Source: Minicystis rosea (GTDB lineage Bacteria; Myxococcota_A; Polyangia; Polyangiales; Polyangiaceae). From it: DNA of 64,000 nt. The stretch lies in NCBI GenBank assembly GCA_001931535.1, contig CP016211.1, forward strand, positions 11,268,377-11,332,376. Reading direction: 5' to 3'. The notes below the pieces were generated by a model that saw nothing but the letters and a program-made list of their open reading frames with translations, was not told the DNA's origin and did not search any database. This document shows positions 56,308 to 64,000 of this stretch, piece after piece (the first letter of the stretch is position 1; every line of letters begins with the position of its first letter). Position numbers and translations under genes: made by a program.

Positions 56308-56430
56308 AGATGTGTCGATGATTGCTGCTACGCGCCCCCCGCGTCGGCTTTCCTCCCTCAAAATCGCCGAGGATTCCTCGATCGGCCGCCCTAACGGCGG
56401 GGCGCTCGCGACGCAATCATCGACACATCT
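56308..56430. repeat. Structured intergenic element, copy 2 (inverted relative to copy 1)
   Basis: The outer arms AGATGTGTCGATGATTGC (56308-56325) and GCAATCATCGACACATCT (56413-56430) pair over 18 bp. An inner stem pairs GCGCCCC (56332-56338) with GGGGCGC (56399-56405). The core AATCGCCGAGGATTCCTCG (56362-56380) and CGCTCGCGACGC (56403-56414) are identical to the reverse complement of copy 1. The element lies between convergent genes; the minus-strand stop TGA touches its right edge. Confidence 0.85.
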
Positions 56431-57582
56431 TCACTTGACCACGAAGCGGCCTCGCTTGACCTTCCCGTCGTAGCGCGCGCGCGGCGTGTCCTTGGTCGCG
56501 TCCTTGGCGCCGGGGCCGATCAGCGTGCCGCACATGGTCTTGCAGGTGATGTCCTTGTCGCCGCACTGGCACTTGCCTTGGGCCTTGAGAGAGAGCTTGT
56601 CCTTCATCGCGTCCACGGTGAAGCCGGCCAGGCCCTCGACGCGATCCATCGTCCACTTCTCCTCGATCTGCCGGGGCGTGCGCGGATCGGTGGGCTTGCC
56701 GTCGGCCTCGCCGCAGCAGCGGAACGAGAGGTAGTAGTAATAGAAGCCCTCGTCGTGCGTGTAGACCTTGGGGCGGCACTGGTTGCGCACGCCGCTGTAC
56801 CAAGGGCCGCCGGTCGTGATGCTGTCGTACTTGGGGTAGTGACCGCCCACGGCCTCGCTGGCCGCGACCTCGTCGGCGTTGCCGGGCATGTCGAAGACGC
56901 CGAAGTCGCTCTTGCACCCGGGCTGGCTCCCGCTGGGCACGCCCTTCCAGAGGCGGGCGAGCTCCTTGGGATCGCGCTTGGCGACGAGCTTCATGTCGGG
57001 GCTGTCGTAGAAATGGTCGCCGTTGCAGGTGAGCGGATCGCGCTCGTAGCCGTAGGGGAACGGCTTCATCTTCGGGCCCTCGCAGGCGAAGTTCCACTCG
57101 CTCTCGGTGCACATGCGCTTGCCCACGGCGGCGCACTTCACCTCGGCCTGGTGGAAGCGATTCATCACCTCGGGGCGCACGCCCTCTTGGTTCGGCCACT
57201 CGTACTTGTCGATGCAGTAGCGCTTCTTCACGCGCGTGCCGATGCACTTGGTCGCGGCCGGATCGAACTTCTCGCAGACGCGCTTCTTGTTGGCCTTGCC
57301 CCACCACTCCTCGGTGCACGTCTGCTCGACCTCGGTGCAGTACTCACCCTCGACGAGCAGCATGTTGGCCGGGCACGCGGCCGGCGGCGGCGGCGCCTCG
57401 ACCACCGCGGTCGCCGTGGGCGCCGCGGTGGGCGCGGGCTCGGCGGTGGCGACCGGGGCCGGCGGGGGAGGGGGCGCAGGCGTCGCCGGCGGGGGCGCAG
57501 GCGGCGGCGGCGCACCGCCGCAAGCGGCGATGGTGGCAGCAAGGATGGCCGGGAGGACGAAGAGGGAGGCGACGGAACGCAT
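56431..57582 (-). CDS. Lipoprotein with formylglycine-generating-enzyme (SUMF1) fold
   Basis: The 383-residue protein has a lipoprotein signal ending ATIAAC (Cys about residue 21) and a Pro/Ala-rich linker to about residue 70. The SUMF1/FGE-type domain follows: CPANMLLVEGEYC, KKRYCIDKYEWPNQEGVRPE, AAVGKRMCTESEWNFACEGP, GVFDMPGNADEVAASE and YYYLSFRCCGEADG. These are the family's 'RLCTEAEWEYA'-like and 'GNVWEW'-like signatures. Here the latter reads GNADEV, and the C-terminal extension is unusual. Many myxobacterial proteins use this fold as a binding or structural module rather than for formylglycine formation, which seems likely here too. Confidence 0.8.
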   Translation of the reverse strand: MRSVASLFVLPAILAATIAACGGAPPPPAPPPATPAPPPPPAPVATAEPAPTAAPTATAVVEAPPPPAACPANMLLVEGEYCTEVEQTCTEEWWGKANKKRVCEKFDPAATKCIGTRVKKRYCIDKYEWPNQEGVRPEVMNRFHQAEVKCAAVGKRMCTESEWNFACEGPKMKPFPYGYERDPLTCNGDHFYDSPDMKLVAKRDPKELARLWKGVPSGSQPGCKSDFGVFDMPGNADEVAASEAVGGHYPKYDSITTGGPWYSGVRNQCRPKVYTHDEGFYYYYLSFRCCGEADGKPTDPRTPRQIEEKWTMDRVEGLAGFTVDAMKDKLSLKAQGKCQCGDKDITCKTMCGTLIGPGAKDATKDTPRARYDGKVKRGRFVVK

Positions 57583-57899
57583 GCCGGCACTGCCGCTACT
57601 CGTTTCGCTCGCCGATGCAAGGGGGTGTGCGACCTCGCGGTGCAACTCGTGGGCTCCGGCACGAGGATCCATGCATTTGCGGCGGGGCGGCGACCCCCCG
57701 GCGGGAGAAGATCGCCGGCCACGCGGCGCGCTCGCCGCAATCATGCTCTCGTTCGCCGTCGTCCGGCGCGCATCGTCGAGGGCTCCTGCTTCCATGCCGC
57801 AGGCGCATGGTCTCTCTGCGCGCTTCGACCCTGCCCCTCGAGCCCGTCCGCCGGCGTCGTGAGTGCGCGTGGCTCTGGCCTGCGTCGCACCAACACCGC
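57583..57899. other. Intergenic region, no gene seen
   Basis: These 317 bases lie between the SDR stop (minus) and the start of the FGE-like lipoprotein (minus). They show G/C-rich repeats such as GGCGGGGCGGCGACCCCCCGG around 57680-57705, but no convincing gene or terminator. Confidence 0.4.
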
Positions 57900-58646
57900 T
57901 CAGCTCACGGGCACCGTCCCGCCGTCGATCACGTACTCCGCCCCGGTGATCGCGCTCGCGCGGTCCGAGACGAGAAACCCGATCAGCTCGGCGACCTCGG
58001 CCGGATGCGCGGGGCGCCCGAGCGGAATCCCGCCGAGCGCGCGCATCACCAGCTCCTTCGCGCCCGCCTCGTCGGTCCCGTTCTTCGCCGCGATCTCGCC
58101 CAAGAACCCGACGGCGGCCTCGGTCTCGACCCAGCCCGGCGACACGCGATTCACGCGTACGCCATGCGGCGCGACCTCTTTCGAGAGGGCCTTGCTGTAG
58201 TTCGAGAGTGCGGCCTTGGCCGAGGCGTACGCGGTCGTCGACTCGTGAAGCGGGAGCTGCCGCTGGATCGACGTCACGTGCACGACCGCGCCGGTCCGGC
58301 GCTCGCGCATCCCGGGGACGAGCGCCCGATCGAGCCGCACCGCCGCGAGCAGGTTCAGGTCGATCGCCTTCTGCCACGCGTCGTCGTCGAGGACGGAGAA
58401 GCCGCCCGCCGGCGCCGACGATCCGCCCACGACGTGGACCAGCACGTCCACTGCGCCGGCGGCCTTCGCGACGCGCGCGCAGCCCTCGGCCGTCGCAACA
58501 TCGGCGGCGATGAAGCCCTCGCCGGTTCCCTCGCGCGCGGTCGTCAGCACCGTCGCGCCGACCGCGCGCAGCCATGCGACCACCGCCTTGCCGATGCCCT
58601 TCGTTCCGCCCGTCACGAGCGCGCGCTTACCATCCAGCTCTCCCAT
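57900..58646 (-). CDS. Short-chain dehydrogenase/reductase
   Basis: The 248-residue classical SDR has the cofactor motif TGGTKGIG (residues 12-19), NLLAA (Asn98), catalytic Ser126 in HVTSIQRQL and the YxxxK pair Tyr140/Lys144, ending in DGGTVPVS. The substrate is unknown. GGAG lies 8 bases before the chosen ATG; a second ATG 45 bases upstream would overlap the SnoaL gene. Same strand and directly downstream of the SnoaL-like gene, and divergent from the LysR gene, which probably controls it. Confidence 0.9.
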   Translation of the reverse strand: MGELDGKRALVTGGTKGIGKAVVAWLRAVGATVLTTAREGTGEGFIAADVATAEGCARVAKAAGAVDVLVHVVGGSSAPAGGFSVLDDDAWQKAIDLNLLAAVRLDRALVPGMRERRTGAVVHVTSIQRQLPLHESTTAYASAKAALSNYSKALSKEVAPHGVRVNRVSPGWVETEAAVGFLGEIAAKNGTDEAGAKELVMRALGGIPLGRPAHPAEVAELIGFLVSDRASAITGAEYVIDGGTVPVS

Positions 58647-58687
58647 CACGTCATCTCCTTCCGTAGCGTTGAAGTTGGCATCGCGGC

Positions 58688-58999
58688 TCACGCTCCGATC
58701 CTCAAAGCCGCGATCCGATCGTCCTTCATCCGGAACGCGAAGGTGAGCGTGATGGGACTGCCGGGAAACTGGCCAGTCACTTTCGCGCGAACCTCGTAGG
58801 CATCGTCCTTCGCATTCACCTCGAACGGCTCCGCGACCGCCTGATACTTCGCTTGGGCGTCACGCCACCATTCGTCGATGGCCGCGTGCCCGACATGCCG
58901 ATGTCCCTCGTCCGTGACGATGGCATCGGGCGCGAAGGCGTCGAGCGGCGTGGCGCTGTCCGCGTCGAAGTAGGCTCGAATCGATGGATGCAGTTTCAT
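58688..58999 (-). CDS. SnoaL-like (NTF2-fold) protein
   Basis: The 103-residue protein begins MKLHPSIRAYFDADSATPLD and has FAPDAIVTDEGHRHVGHAAI followed by EWWRDAQAKYQAVAEPFEVN, the standard SnoaL/nuclear-transport-factor-2 plan. These are small ligand-binding or isomerase folds. A longer start (59059) is possible but lies in the LysR promoter region. Likely co-transcribed with the SDR. Confidence 0.8.
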   Translation of the reverse strand: MKLHPSIRAYFDADSATPLDAFAPDAIVTDEGHRHVGHAAIDEWWRDAQAKYQAVAEPFEVNAKDDAYEVRAKVTGQFPGSPITLTFAFRMKDDRIAALRIGA

Positions 59000-59079
59000 G
59001 ACTCGAGACGTAAGCCCGCGCGATTGCTCGCTCAATACGGACGAAGTAGGATGCACCATCCCGATTTACGGGACTATCG

Positions 59080-60036
59080 ATGTACCGCCCCGGATTGAAT
59101 GATCTCGATGCCGTCCTCGCCGTTGCGCGCCGGAGCTCGTTTCGCGGCGCTGCCCTCGATCTCGGGATGTCGACCACGGCGCTGAGCAGCGCGATCGCGA
59201 AGCTTGAAGCACATCTTGGCGTACGCCTCTTCAACCGCACGACGCGCAGCGTCTCGCTGACCGACGCCGGAAGAGCGTTCGTCGAACAGGTGGCTCCGGG
59301 ACTCGAGGAAATCCGCGGCGCGATGGACGCTGCTCGCTCCCAGCAGTCAAAACCGTCCGGCATGCTGCGCATCAACACCTTTGCAACGGCGGCGCGCGAG
59401 ATCCTCGCGCCACTGGTGCTGGAGTACCTCCGCCGCTATCCCGACGTGCATGTCGACGTCGTGACCGAAGGCCGGCTGGTCGACATCGTCGCCGATGGGT
59501 TCGACTTCGGCGTGCGCATGGCGGACCTCGTGCCCACCGACATGATCGCGATTCCGCTTGGAAAGCCCCAACGCCATGCCATCGTCGCTTCGCCGGCGTA
59601 CCTGAAGAAGCACGGTCGGCCGCGCGTCCCGCCGGACCTCCTCCGTCATCGGTGTGTTCGGGTCCGCCTGCCGAACGGCAGCCTCTTCCGGTGGGAGCTC
59701 CGTAAGCGGGGGCAGACGGCACTGATCGATGTGACGGGTCCCATCACGCTGGATGAGGCCAGCCTCTCGCGGATCGCGGTCCTGGACGGCATCGGTCTCG
59801 GCTTCTTCATGGAGCCGGACGTGCGTGGCGACATCGAAGCGGGACGCCTCGTTCGCGTGCTCGAGGACTGGACACCGGAGCTCGCTCAGCTCTGCCTCTA
59901 CTACCCTGGCCGGCGCAACGCCTCGGCCGCTCACAACGCGTTCGTCGCACTCACCCGCGAAGTCGCGATGGCTCGAAAACGAGCCGGCCCAACTCCTAAA
60001 ATCACCGAGCACGAAAGTCGATCGACGCGTAAATAG
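59080..60036 (+). CDS. LysR family transcriptional regulator
   Basis: The 318-residue protein has an N-terminal helix-turn-helix: LNDLDAVLAVARRSSFRGAA, LGMSTTALSSAIAKLEAHLG, then VRLFNRTTRSVSLTDAGRAF. A periplasmic-binding-like effector domain follows from about residue 90. The effector is unknown. It is transcribed divergently from the SnoaL-SDR pair with 80 bases between the starts, the usual arrangement for LysR control of the neighbouring genes. Confidence 0.92.
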   Translation: MYRPGLNDLDAVLAVARRSSFRGAALDLGMSTTALSSAIAKLEAHLGVRLFNRTTRSVSLTDAGRAFVEQVAPGLEEIRGAMDAARSQQSKPSGMLRINTFATAAREILAPLVLEYLRRYPDVHVDVVTEGRLVDIVADGFDFGVRMADLVPTDMIAIPLGKPQRHAIVASPAYLKKHGRPRVPPDLLRHRCVRVRLPNGSLFRWELRKRGQTALIDVTGPITLDEASLSRIAVLDGIGLGFFMEPDVRGDIEAGRLVRVLEDWTPELAQLCLYYPGRRNASAAHNAFVALTREVAMARKRAGPTPKITEHESRSTRK

Positions 60037-60046
60037 CGGGAAATGA

Positions 60047-60104
60047 GCGGGGATCTTTCACGGTTTTGGGAATCGCCAAACCCCCTGACCGGAAAGAGCC
60101 CCGC
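60047..60104. terminator. Inverted repeat between convergent genes
   Basis: GCGGGGATCTTTC (60047-60059) pairs with GAAAGAGCCCCGC (60092-60104) with one mismatch. A nested GGTTTTGG/CCAAACC hairpin lies inside. It lies just after the LysR stop, opposite the 60185 gene. Not related in sequence to the AGATGTG elements. Confidence 0.5.
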
Positions 60105-60184
60105 ACCGCGCACGCCTTCGCCGAGCGCTCCTCCCTGGTGGTCGCGCTGATCGTCGAGCCTTCGAAGCGATCCTGCGCGTCGCC

Positions 60185-61309
60185 TCAACGGCGGCGTTCG
60201 GCGAGGTAGCGCTTCGCTTCGTTGCGCACGGTCGCGTCGGGATCTTTGGCAAAGCTCTCGAGGAGCGTCCGCGCGTCCGCGACCTTGGCCGCGTGATGGA
60301 GGACGGTGAGCCGCACGCTCGCATCGGCGTCCGACTTCATCGCGAGGAGGGCGGCGGACGCGCGGCGGTGCGGGCTCACCGAGAGCGCCTGCGCCGCCGC
60401 GACGCGGAGCTGCGCCGCCGAGCGCACGCGGAGCTCCTCGTTCGCGTAGCGCTGGGCGTCGAGATCCTCGGCGCGCGTCGCGCCCACCCGCTCGATCTCC
60501 GCGAGCGCGCGATCGTCATCCCACGCGCCGAGCGCCATCGTCGCGGCGAAGACGTGCTCGTAGTCACGAACCCGGGCCACGCGGATCCATTCGGCGACGA
60601 CGCGGGGATCGCGCACGAGCGCGAGCTTCCGCATCGCCTCGGAGGCCGCGTCGTGATCGCCGCCGATCGCACGCGCGCCGAGCTTCTCCAAGAGGGCGCC
60701 GATGGCGGTCGCGTCGTCCGCGATCACTTCGACGGACGTCTCGACGGACACCTCCACGGTCTGCCATGCAGCGCCCGCGTCGCTGCCGGTGTCCGGGCGG
60801 GCGGGGAGCTTCGTCGTGCAGCGGACGGTGTACCGCCCCGGCCCGAGCGAGCCGATCCAGAGCGGCAAGAGCAGCCGATCGCGGTGCTCGCGGCCCGCCC
60901 CGAGCTTCGCCACGTGGCTCATGCCGCCGAACGAGATCCCGACCTCGGGCACCGGCAGCACGACGCCCTTCGCGTCCACGAATTCGATCCGATAGTTCTC
61001 GGGGCGACCCAGCTTGTTGCGGCCCATCCACGCGGCCTCGATCTCGATGCCTCCCTCCGGCGCCGAGAACGTGAGCGTGGCAAAGGTCGGCTCCCCGGCC
61101 ATGAACGTCGCCTGTTCGGGGACGAGCCGCACCAAGAGCGGCCGCCCCCCGACGTCGTAGCGCGCGGCTGCAGGCGGCGGCGCGGAGGGAGGCACGACGT
61201 TCGTCATCATGGGCCCTCGCTGATCGGAGCTCTTCTCGGCGCAGGCGGAGAACGCGAATGCACCGAGAGCGAACATCCAAGGGAGTGCCGACGTTCGCGT
61301 GCTCTGCAC
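60185..61309 (-). CDS. Lipoprotein with C-terminal HEAT repeats
   Basis: The 374-residue protein has a short signal peptide ending FSAC (probable lipobox). A beta-rich domain of about 150 residues follows (GGRPLLVRLVPEQATFMAGE, GPGRYTVRCTTKLPAR). Then come HEAT-like helical repeats from about residue 205 (ASEAMRKLALVRDPRVVAEW, QLRVAAAQALSVSPHRRASA, DADASVRLTVLHHAAKVADA, DPDATVRNEAKRYLAE). Likely periplasmic or outer-membrane facing; partner unknown. Convergent with LysR. Confidence 0.72.
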   Translation of the reverse strand: MQSTRTSALPWMFALGAFAFSACAEKSSDQRGPMMTNVVPPSAPPPAAARYDVGGRPLLVRLVPEQATFMAGEPTFATLTFSAPEGGIEIEAAWMGRNKLGRPENYRIEFVDAKGVVLPVPEVGISFGGMSHVAKLGAGREHRDRLLLPLWIGSLGPGRYTVRCTTKLPARPDTGSDAGAAWQTVEVSVETSVEVIADDATAIGALLEKLGARAIGGDHDAASEAMRKLALVRDPRVVAEWIRVARVRDYEHVFAATMALGAWDDDRALAEIERVGATRAEDLDAQRYANEELRVRSAAQLRVAAAQALSVSPHRRASAALLAMKSDADASVRLTVLHHAAKVADARTLLESFAKDPDATVRNEAKRYLAERRR

Positions 61310-61592
61310 GGCCGCGAAGGTACCACGTTTCGGTGCGCGCGCTGCAGGTGGCGCGCGTCGCGGCGCTGGAGTGATGTTTAGAGGGCCCGAGCCTCATCCA
61401 TCGGTATGAGGAATGTCCGATGGCTCGCGTGATTCGGTATCTCGCAGACTGCCAATCTGAAAAGGCATGTTGCGAATTCGGGCGACGTCTCCGCCCGCGT
61501 CAACATCCATCATCAGCGACGCTACGTCGCCCTTCGACGTCGCCTTCACCAACCCCATGGTTCGCCTCGTGCGCTCGTGTCCGAAAGCTGGG

Positions 61593-62054
61593 TCAGCGCT
61601 CGCGCTTCTCCATGGGCACCGAAGCGACGAAGCGCATGGGCCCCGGCGCGGTCGTCGCGGGTGCGTGGTAGTAGTGCTCGCGGGCGAGCGCGCAGCTCGC
61701 GTGCGTGATCCCCTGCGCACGAGCGGCGTCGAGGATGGCGTCGCGCCAGCGGAACGACTGGGAGAACTTGGCAAGCAACGCTTCGAGCGGCTCGGGCGCG
61801 GGGTGAACGGTGTATTCACCGTCGTGGAAGGGCTTCGCGCCGTGGTCTCGGCAGAACTCGCGCCCGGAGTAGCCGTCGTAGTCGAGCTCGCTCCGAAAGT
61901 CGCCGATCCACACGGAGACCCAGCCGGTACGCGGGCCGCTCTCGTGTTGCGGAGGCGAGCTCGTGAGCGGCGGTGCGGGCGGAGGGATGGCGTCCTTGGG
62001 TGCGGCTTGTCCGCGACGCGACCACCACGATCGAACACCATCGATGAAGCCCAT
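61593..62054 (-). CDS. Hypothetical protein, weakly Imm22-like
   Basis: The 153-residue soluble protein has an N-terminal basic helix (MGFIDGVRSWWSRRGQAAPK), a Pro-rich linker and a domain with GWVSVWIGDFRSELDYDGYS. That domain resembles the start of immunity protein 22-type folds. The rest (FSQSFRWRDAILDAARAQGI, CALAREHYYHAP) is not diagnostic. An immunity function is only a guess, as no toxin gene is adjacent. Upstream of the sirtuin stop on the same strand side, with its own start. Confidence 0.45.
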   Translation of the reverse strand: MGFIDGVRSWWSRRGQAAPKDAIPPPAPPLTSSPPQHESGPRTGWVSVWIGDFRSELDYDGYSGREFCRDHGAKPFHDGEYTVHPAPEPLEALLAKFSQSFRWRDAILDAARAQGITHASCALAREHYYHAPATTAPGPMRFVASVPMEKRER

Positions 62055-62126
62055 TCGTCCCTCACTGCTCCGCGCGCGTCATCACGATACCGCGTTCTCG
62101 GGATGGCTGCGGGGCCTCCGTGTGCA

Positions 62127-62960
62127 TCAGGGTGTTTGCAGCGCGCGATCGATCGCCGTGAGCGCCTCGAGCGCCCCCATCGGCAGCCCAATCCCACCCT
62201 CGGGCACCTCGGGCTCACGCACGTTGAGCCGCACCAGCGTTCCGCGGCCGCGCGCGAGGCGCTCGCAGAACATCCGCACCGAGGGGATGGCCGTGCCCGC
62301 GCCGCACTCGATCACGACGACCCGCGCGTTCCCGAGGCCTTGGAGCCATTGCATCATGCGGGCTTCCTGCGCGTCGGTGCGGGCGCCGTCCCACCAGCCG
62401 TCGCCGAACATCAGGATGTTGGGCCGGAGCAGATCGGCGCAGCGCGCGCACTTGGGGAGATCGCCCTTCGCGCGCAGCGTCTCCTGATCGAGCTCGAAGT
62501 GGTACGGCTCCGCGGTGGCGATGCCCGAGCAGCCGCCCGCGCATTGCACGAAGTGGATGGAGCCGTGGATCTCGACGATGCGATCGTCGGAGAAACCAGC
62601 CTTCTGGAACTGACCATCGACGTTCGAGGTGAACACGAAGGTCCCGTGCTTCATCCCCTCGGCCCAGCGGCGGAGGATCGCGAAGCCCTCGTGGGGCACG
62701 GTGCGGCGATAGAGCTCGAGGCGGTGGCCGTAGAAGCCCCAAGCGAACGCGGGATCCGTGGCGAACCACCGCGGGTTGGCCATGGAGGGGAAGTCGAGGC
62801 CGAGCTTCGCGTAGAGGGGATACGCGCGCCAGAAGCCCTGCGTGCCGCGGAAATCGGGGAGGCCGGAGTCGACGCCCATGCCGGCGCCGGCGCCGATGAC
62901 GAGGGCATCCGCCGTGCGCACGGCCTCCGCGGCGCGGCGAATGAGGTCCTGAGAAGACAT
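62127..62960 (-). CDS. SIR2-family NAD-dependent deacylase (sirtuin)
   Basis: The 277-residue protein has the NAD-binding GAGAGMGVDSGLPDFRG (about residues 23-39) and the catalytic His132 in VEIHGSIHF. Zinc-type cysteines C140, C144, C171 and C174 appear as CAGGC and CARC, followed by GTAIPSVR near the C-terminal Rossmann part. It deacylates protein lysines or acts as a related NAD hydrolase. It has no TIR or N-terminal extension of the defence type, so a housekeeping role is more likely. The frame is open upstream, but the start ATG at 62960 matches the family. Confidence 0.88.
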   Translation of the reverse strand: MSSQDLIRRAAEAVRTADALVIGAGAGMGVDSGLPDFRGTQGFWRAYPLYAKLGLDFPSMANPRWFATDPAFAWGFYGHRLELYRRTVPHEGFAILRRWAEGMKHGTFVFTSNVDGQFQKAGFSDDRIVEIHGSIHFVQCAGGCSGIATAEPYHFELDQETLRAKGDLPKCARCADLLRPNILMFGDGWWDGARTDAQEARMMQWLQGLGNARVVVIECGAGTAIPSVRMFCERLARGRGTLVRLNVREPEVPEGGIGLPMGALEALTAIDRALQTP

Positions 62961-63032
62961 GCAGAGGGCAGGATAGCGTGGGAGGCCTGCCGCTGGCTTT
63001 ACCCTGCGCGAGCCCCCGGTTATGCCCGAGAG

Positions 63033-64000
63033 ATGAGCGATGCCCCGGAGTCCCAATCCCCCAACACCGAAGCGGCATTCAAGCCCAAGCGTGGGCGCAC
63101 CTACGCGGCCCTCGGCGGCATCGCGGTCGCCGTCATAGCGGCCGGCGCCGTGTTCGCGTGGCGCGCGGACGTGGATGCGCGCGAGCGCGAAGCGATCGCG
63201 TGGGGGAATGTCACGCGCTGCCTGATCGGCGGCGAGCCCCTCGCGGCCACCGACAAGCCGAGCCTGCGCGCCCGCAAGATCCAGCTCCGCGCCGTGGCCG
63301 AGCCGTACGAGAACCGCCCGGCCTCCGAGGGCGAGGCCTGGCCGTCGCGCTGCGCCGCGCCCGCGCTGGCCCTGCACGAGACGCTCAAGGACACCGGCCG
63401 GATCGAGCGCGACGGCGCCGAGCTCGGCAAAGGCATCGAGGCCCTCGGGAAGAAGCTCAAGGAGAACAACAAGCCTTCGATCGACATCGCCGAGACGATC
63501 GACAGGCTCTGGGACGAGTCGAAGAAGATCGGCCTCGCCCCCAAGGTGGGCGGTGACGTGAAGGCGCCTCCCGCCGCCGTGGAGACGCTCACCCTCGATG
63601 GTCTCGAGGCCGTGCCCGCGCTCTCGAAGAAGGCCTTCGCGCTCGATACCGTGTTTGCAGAGCGCGTGCCGGCCGGCGTGCTCCGCGTGATCGCGACCAG
63701 CAAAGACCTGCCCGACGCGCCGCTCGTGTGCACGTTCGGCGAGGCCGCGGCCAGCGGTCATTGCGAGAAGCCGCCCGCGCCGGTGCTCTCCGCGAGCCGT
63801 GATTTGCGCCTCCTCGGCAGCACCGAGGACGAGGCCAAACCCCTCTTGTTCGCGGACAAGCGCGGTGACGGCGGCATCTTCCGCGGCGACAGCGGAGAGA
63901 AGGTCGGCGGGCTCTTCAGCGTCGGCGGCTTCTCGCGGAAGGATGGTTTTGCCGCGACCCTCGGTTGGGACGAGAAGGACCAGAAGAAGCCTTTCGTGCT
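63033..64000 (+). CDS. Membrane-anchored hypothetical protein (3' end outside window)
   Basis: At least 322 residues are visible and the gene runs off the right edge. There is a cytoplasmic N-terminus of about 25 residues, a membrane segment (TYAALGGIAVAVIAAGAVFA) and then an extracytoplasmic region. That region includes a helical stretch (AELGKGIEALGKKLKENNKP) and beta-rich sequence ending near GGIFRGDSGEKVGGLFSVGG, which may be the start of a propeller-like domain. No family recognised. ATG at 63033 was chosen because the hydrophobic anchor follows at a normal distance. Divergent from the sirtuin. Confidence 0.65.
   Translation, partial: MSDAPESQSPNTEAAFKPKRGRTYAALGGIAVAVIAAGAVFAWRADVDAREREAIAWGNVTRCLIGGEPLAATDKPSLRARKIQLRAVAEPYENRPASEGEAWPSRCAAPALALHETLKDTGRIERDGAELGKGIEALGKKLKENNKPSIDIAETIDRLWDESKKIGLAPKVGGDVKAPPAAVETLTLDGLEAVPALSKKAFALDTVFAERVPAGVLRVIATSKDLPDAPLVCTFGEAAASGHCEKPPAPVLSASRDLRLLGSTEDEAKPLLFADKRGDGGIFRGDSGEKVGGLFSVGGFSRKDGFAATLGWDEKDQKKPFV

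Noticed and set aside
62127..62960. Sirtuin as part of a SIR2-type phage defence system
   Set aside because: No HerA, argonaute, TIR or other partner is adjacent, and the protein has the normal zinc-type deacylase plan.

Overview
The window is uniformly very GC-rich, with strongly G/C-biased third codon positions. It is dense in lipoproteins carrying Ser/Gly/Ala-rich linkers, and it has a eukaryotic-type Ser/Thr kinase with a membrane tail and many standalone regulators. This suggests a myxobacterium, most likely of the Polyangiales/Sorangiineae type. That placement is inferred from gene style, not from a marker gene. No rRNA, tRNA, CRISPR array, prophage or insertion sequence was recognised.

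Layout. 1-10 kb: uvrC (cut by the left edge), an HtrA-like protease paired with a solute-binding-like membrane protein, a NUDIX hydrolase, an uncharacterised two-gene unit, a DIP1984 protein and the ABC-F ATPase uup. 10-20 kb: lipoproteins, a TauE/SafE exporter, a lipase, a metallo-beta-lactamase-fold hydrolase, a thiolase, a PH-like membrane protein and a transmembrane Ser/Thr kinase. 20-36 kb: the peroxide-sensing ohrR-ohr pair, an MFS permease, glmS, a methyltransferase, an alpha/beta-hydrolase fused to a TauD-type dioxygenase and coupled to an NtrY-like histidine kinase, a DUF4189-hydrolase fusion, and guaB. 36-45 kb: an ECF sigma - DoxX - YCII operon, a TetR regulator, and several broken genes. 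46.8-54.7 kb: a defence island in which the ADP-ribosylating toxin-antitoxin pair darT-darG sits between hsdS and hsdR of a type I restriction-modification system, with hsdM-hsdS-darT-darG overlapping or nearly so. 54.9-64 kb: two lipoproteins (a repeat-rich one and a formylglycine-generating-enzyme-like one), an SDR/SnoaL pair divergent from a LysR regulator, a HEAT-repeat lipoprotein, a sirtuin, and a membrane-anchored protein running off the right edge.

The most unusual signals are non-coding. Two full-length homologous elements of about 124 bp (31491-31614 and 56308-56430) lie between convergent genes in opposite orientations. They share a 19-bp core and identical 7-bp tips, but the inner 11 bp of their 18-bp outer stems differ completely and still pair perfectly, so the stem has changed in a compensated way. 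A shorter relative with the same tips sits at 20427-20464. Other convergent or intergenic junctions carry unrelated inverted repeats: three 24-bp palindromes after glmS, and a 24-bp perfect inverted repeat with a 188-bp spacer at 7303-7538.

Five genes between 40.3 and 49.6 kb (a hydrolase, a TetR regulator, a small protein, hsdM and hsdS) have reading frames that join only if one base is added to a G/C run of 4-6. This points either to sequence error or to homopolymer-based inactivation of a region that includes the restriction system. Several genes without a Shine-Dalgarno have a TAnnnT box ending 6-12 nt before the start codon, which suggests leaderless transcripts.
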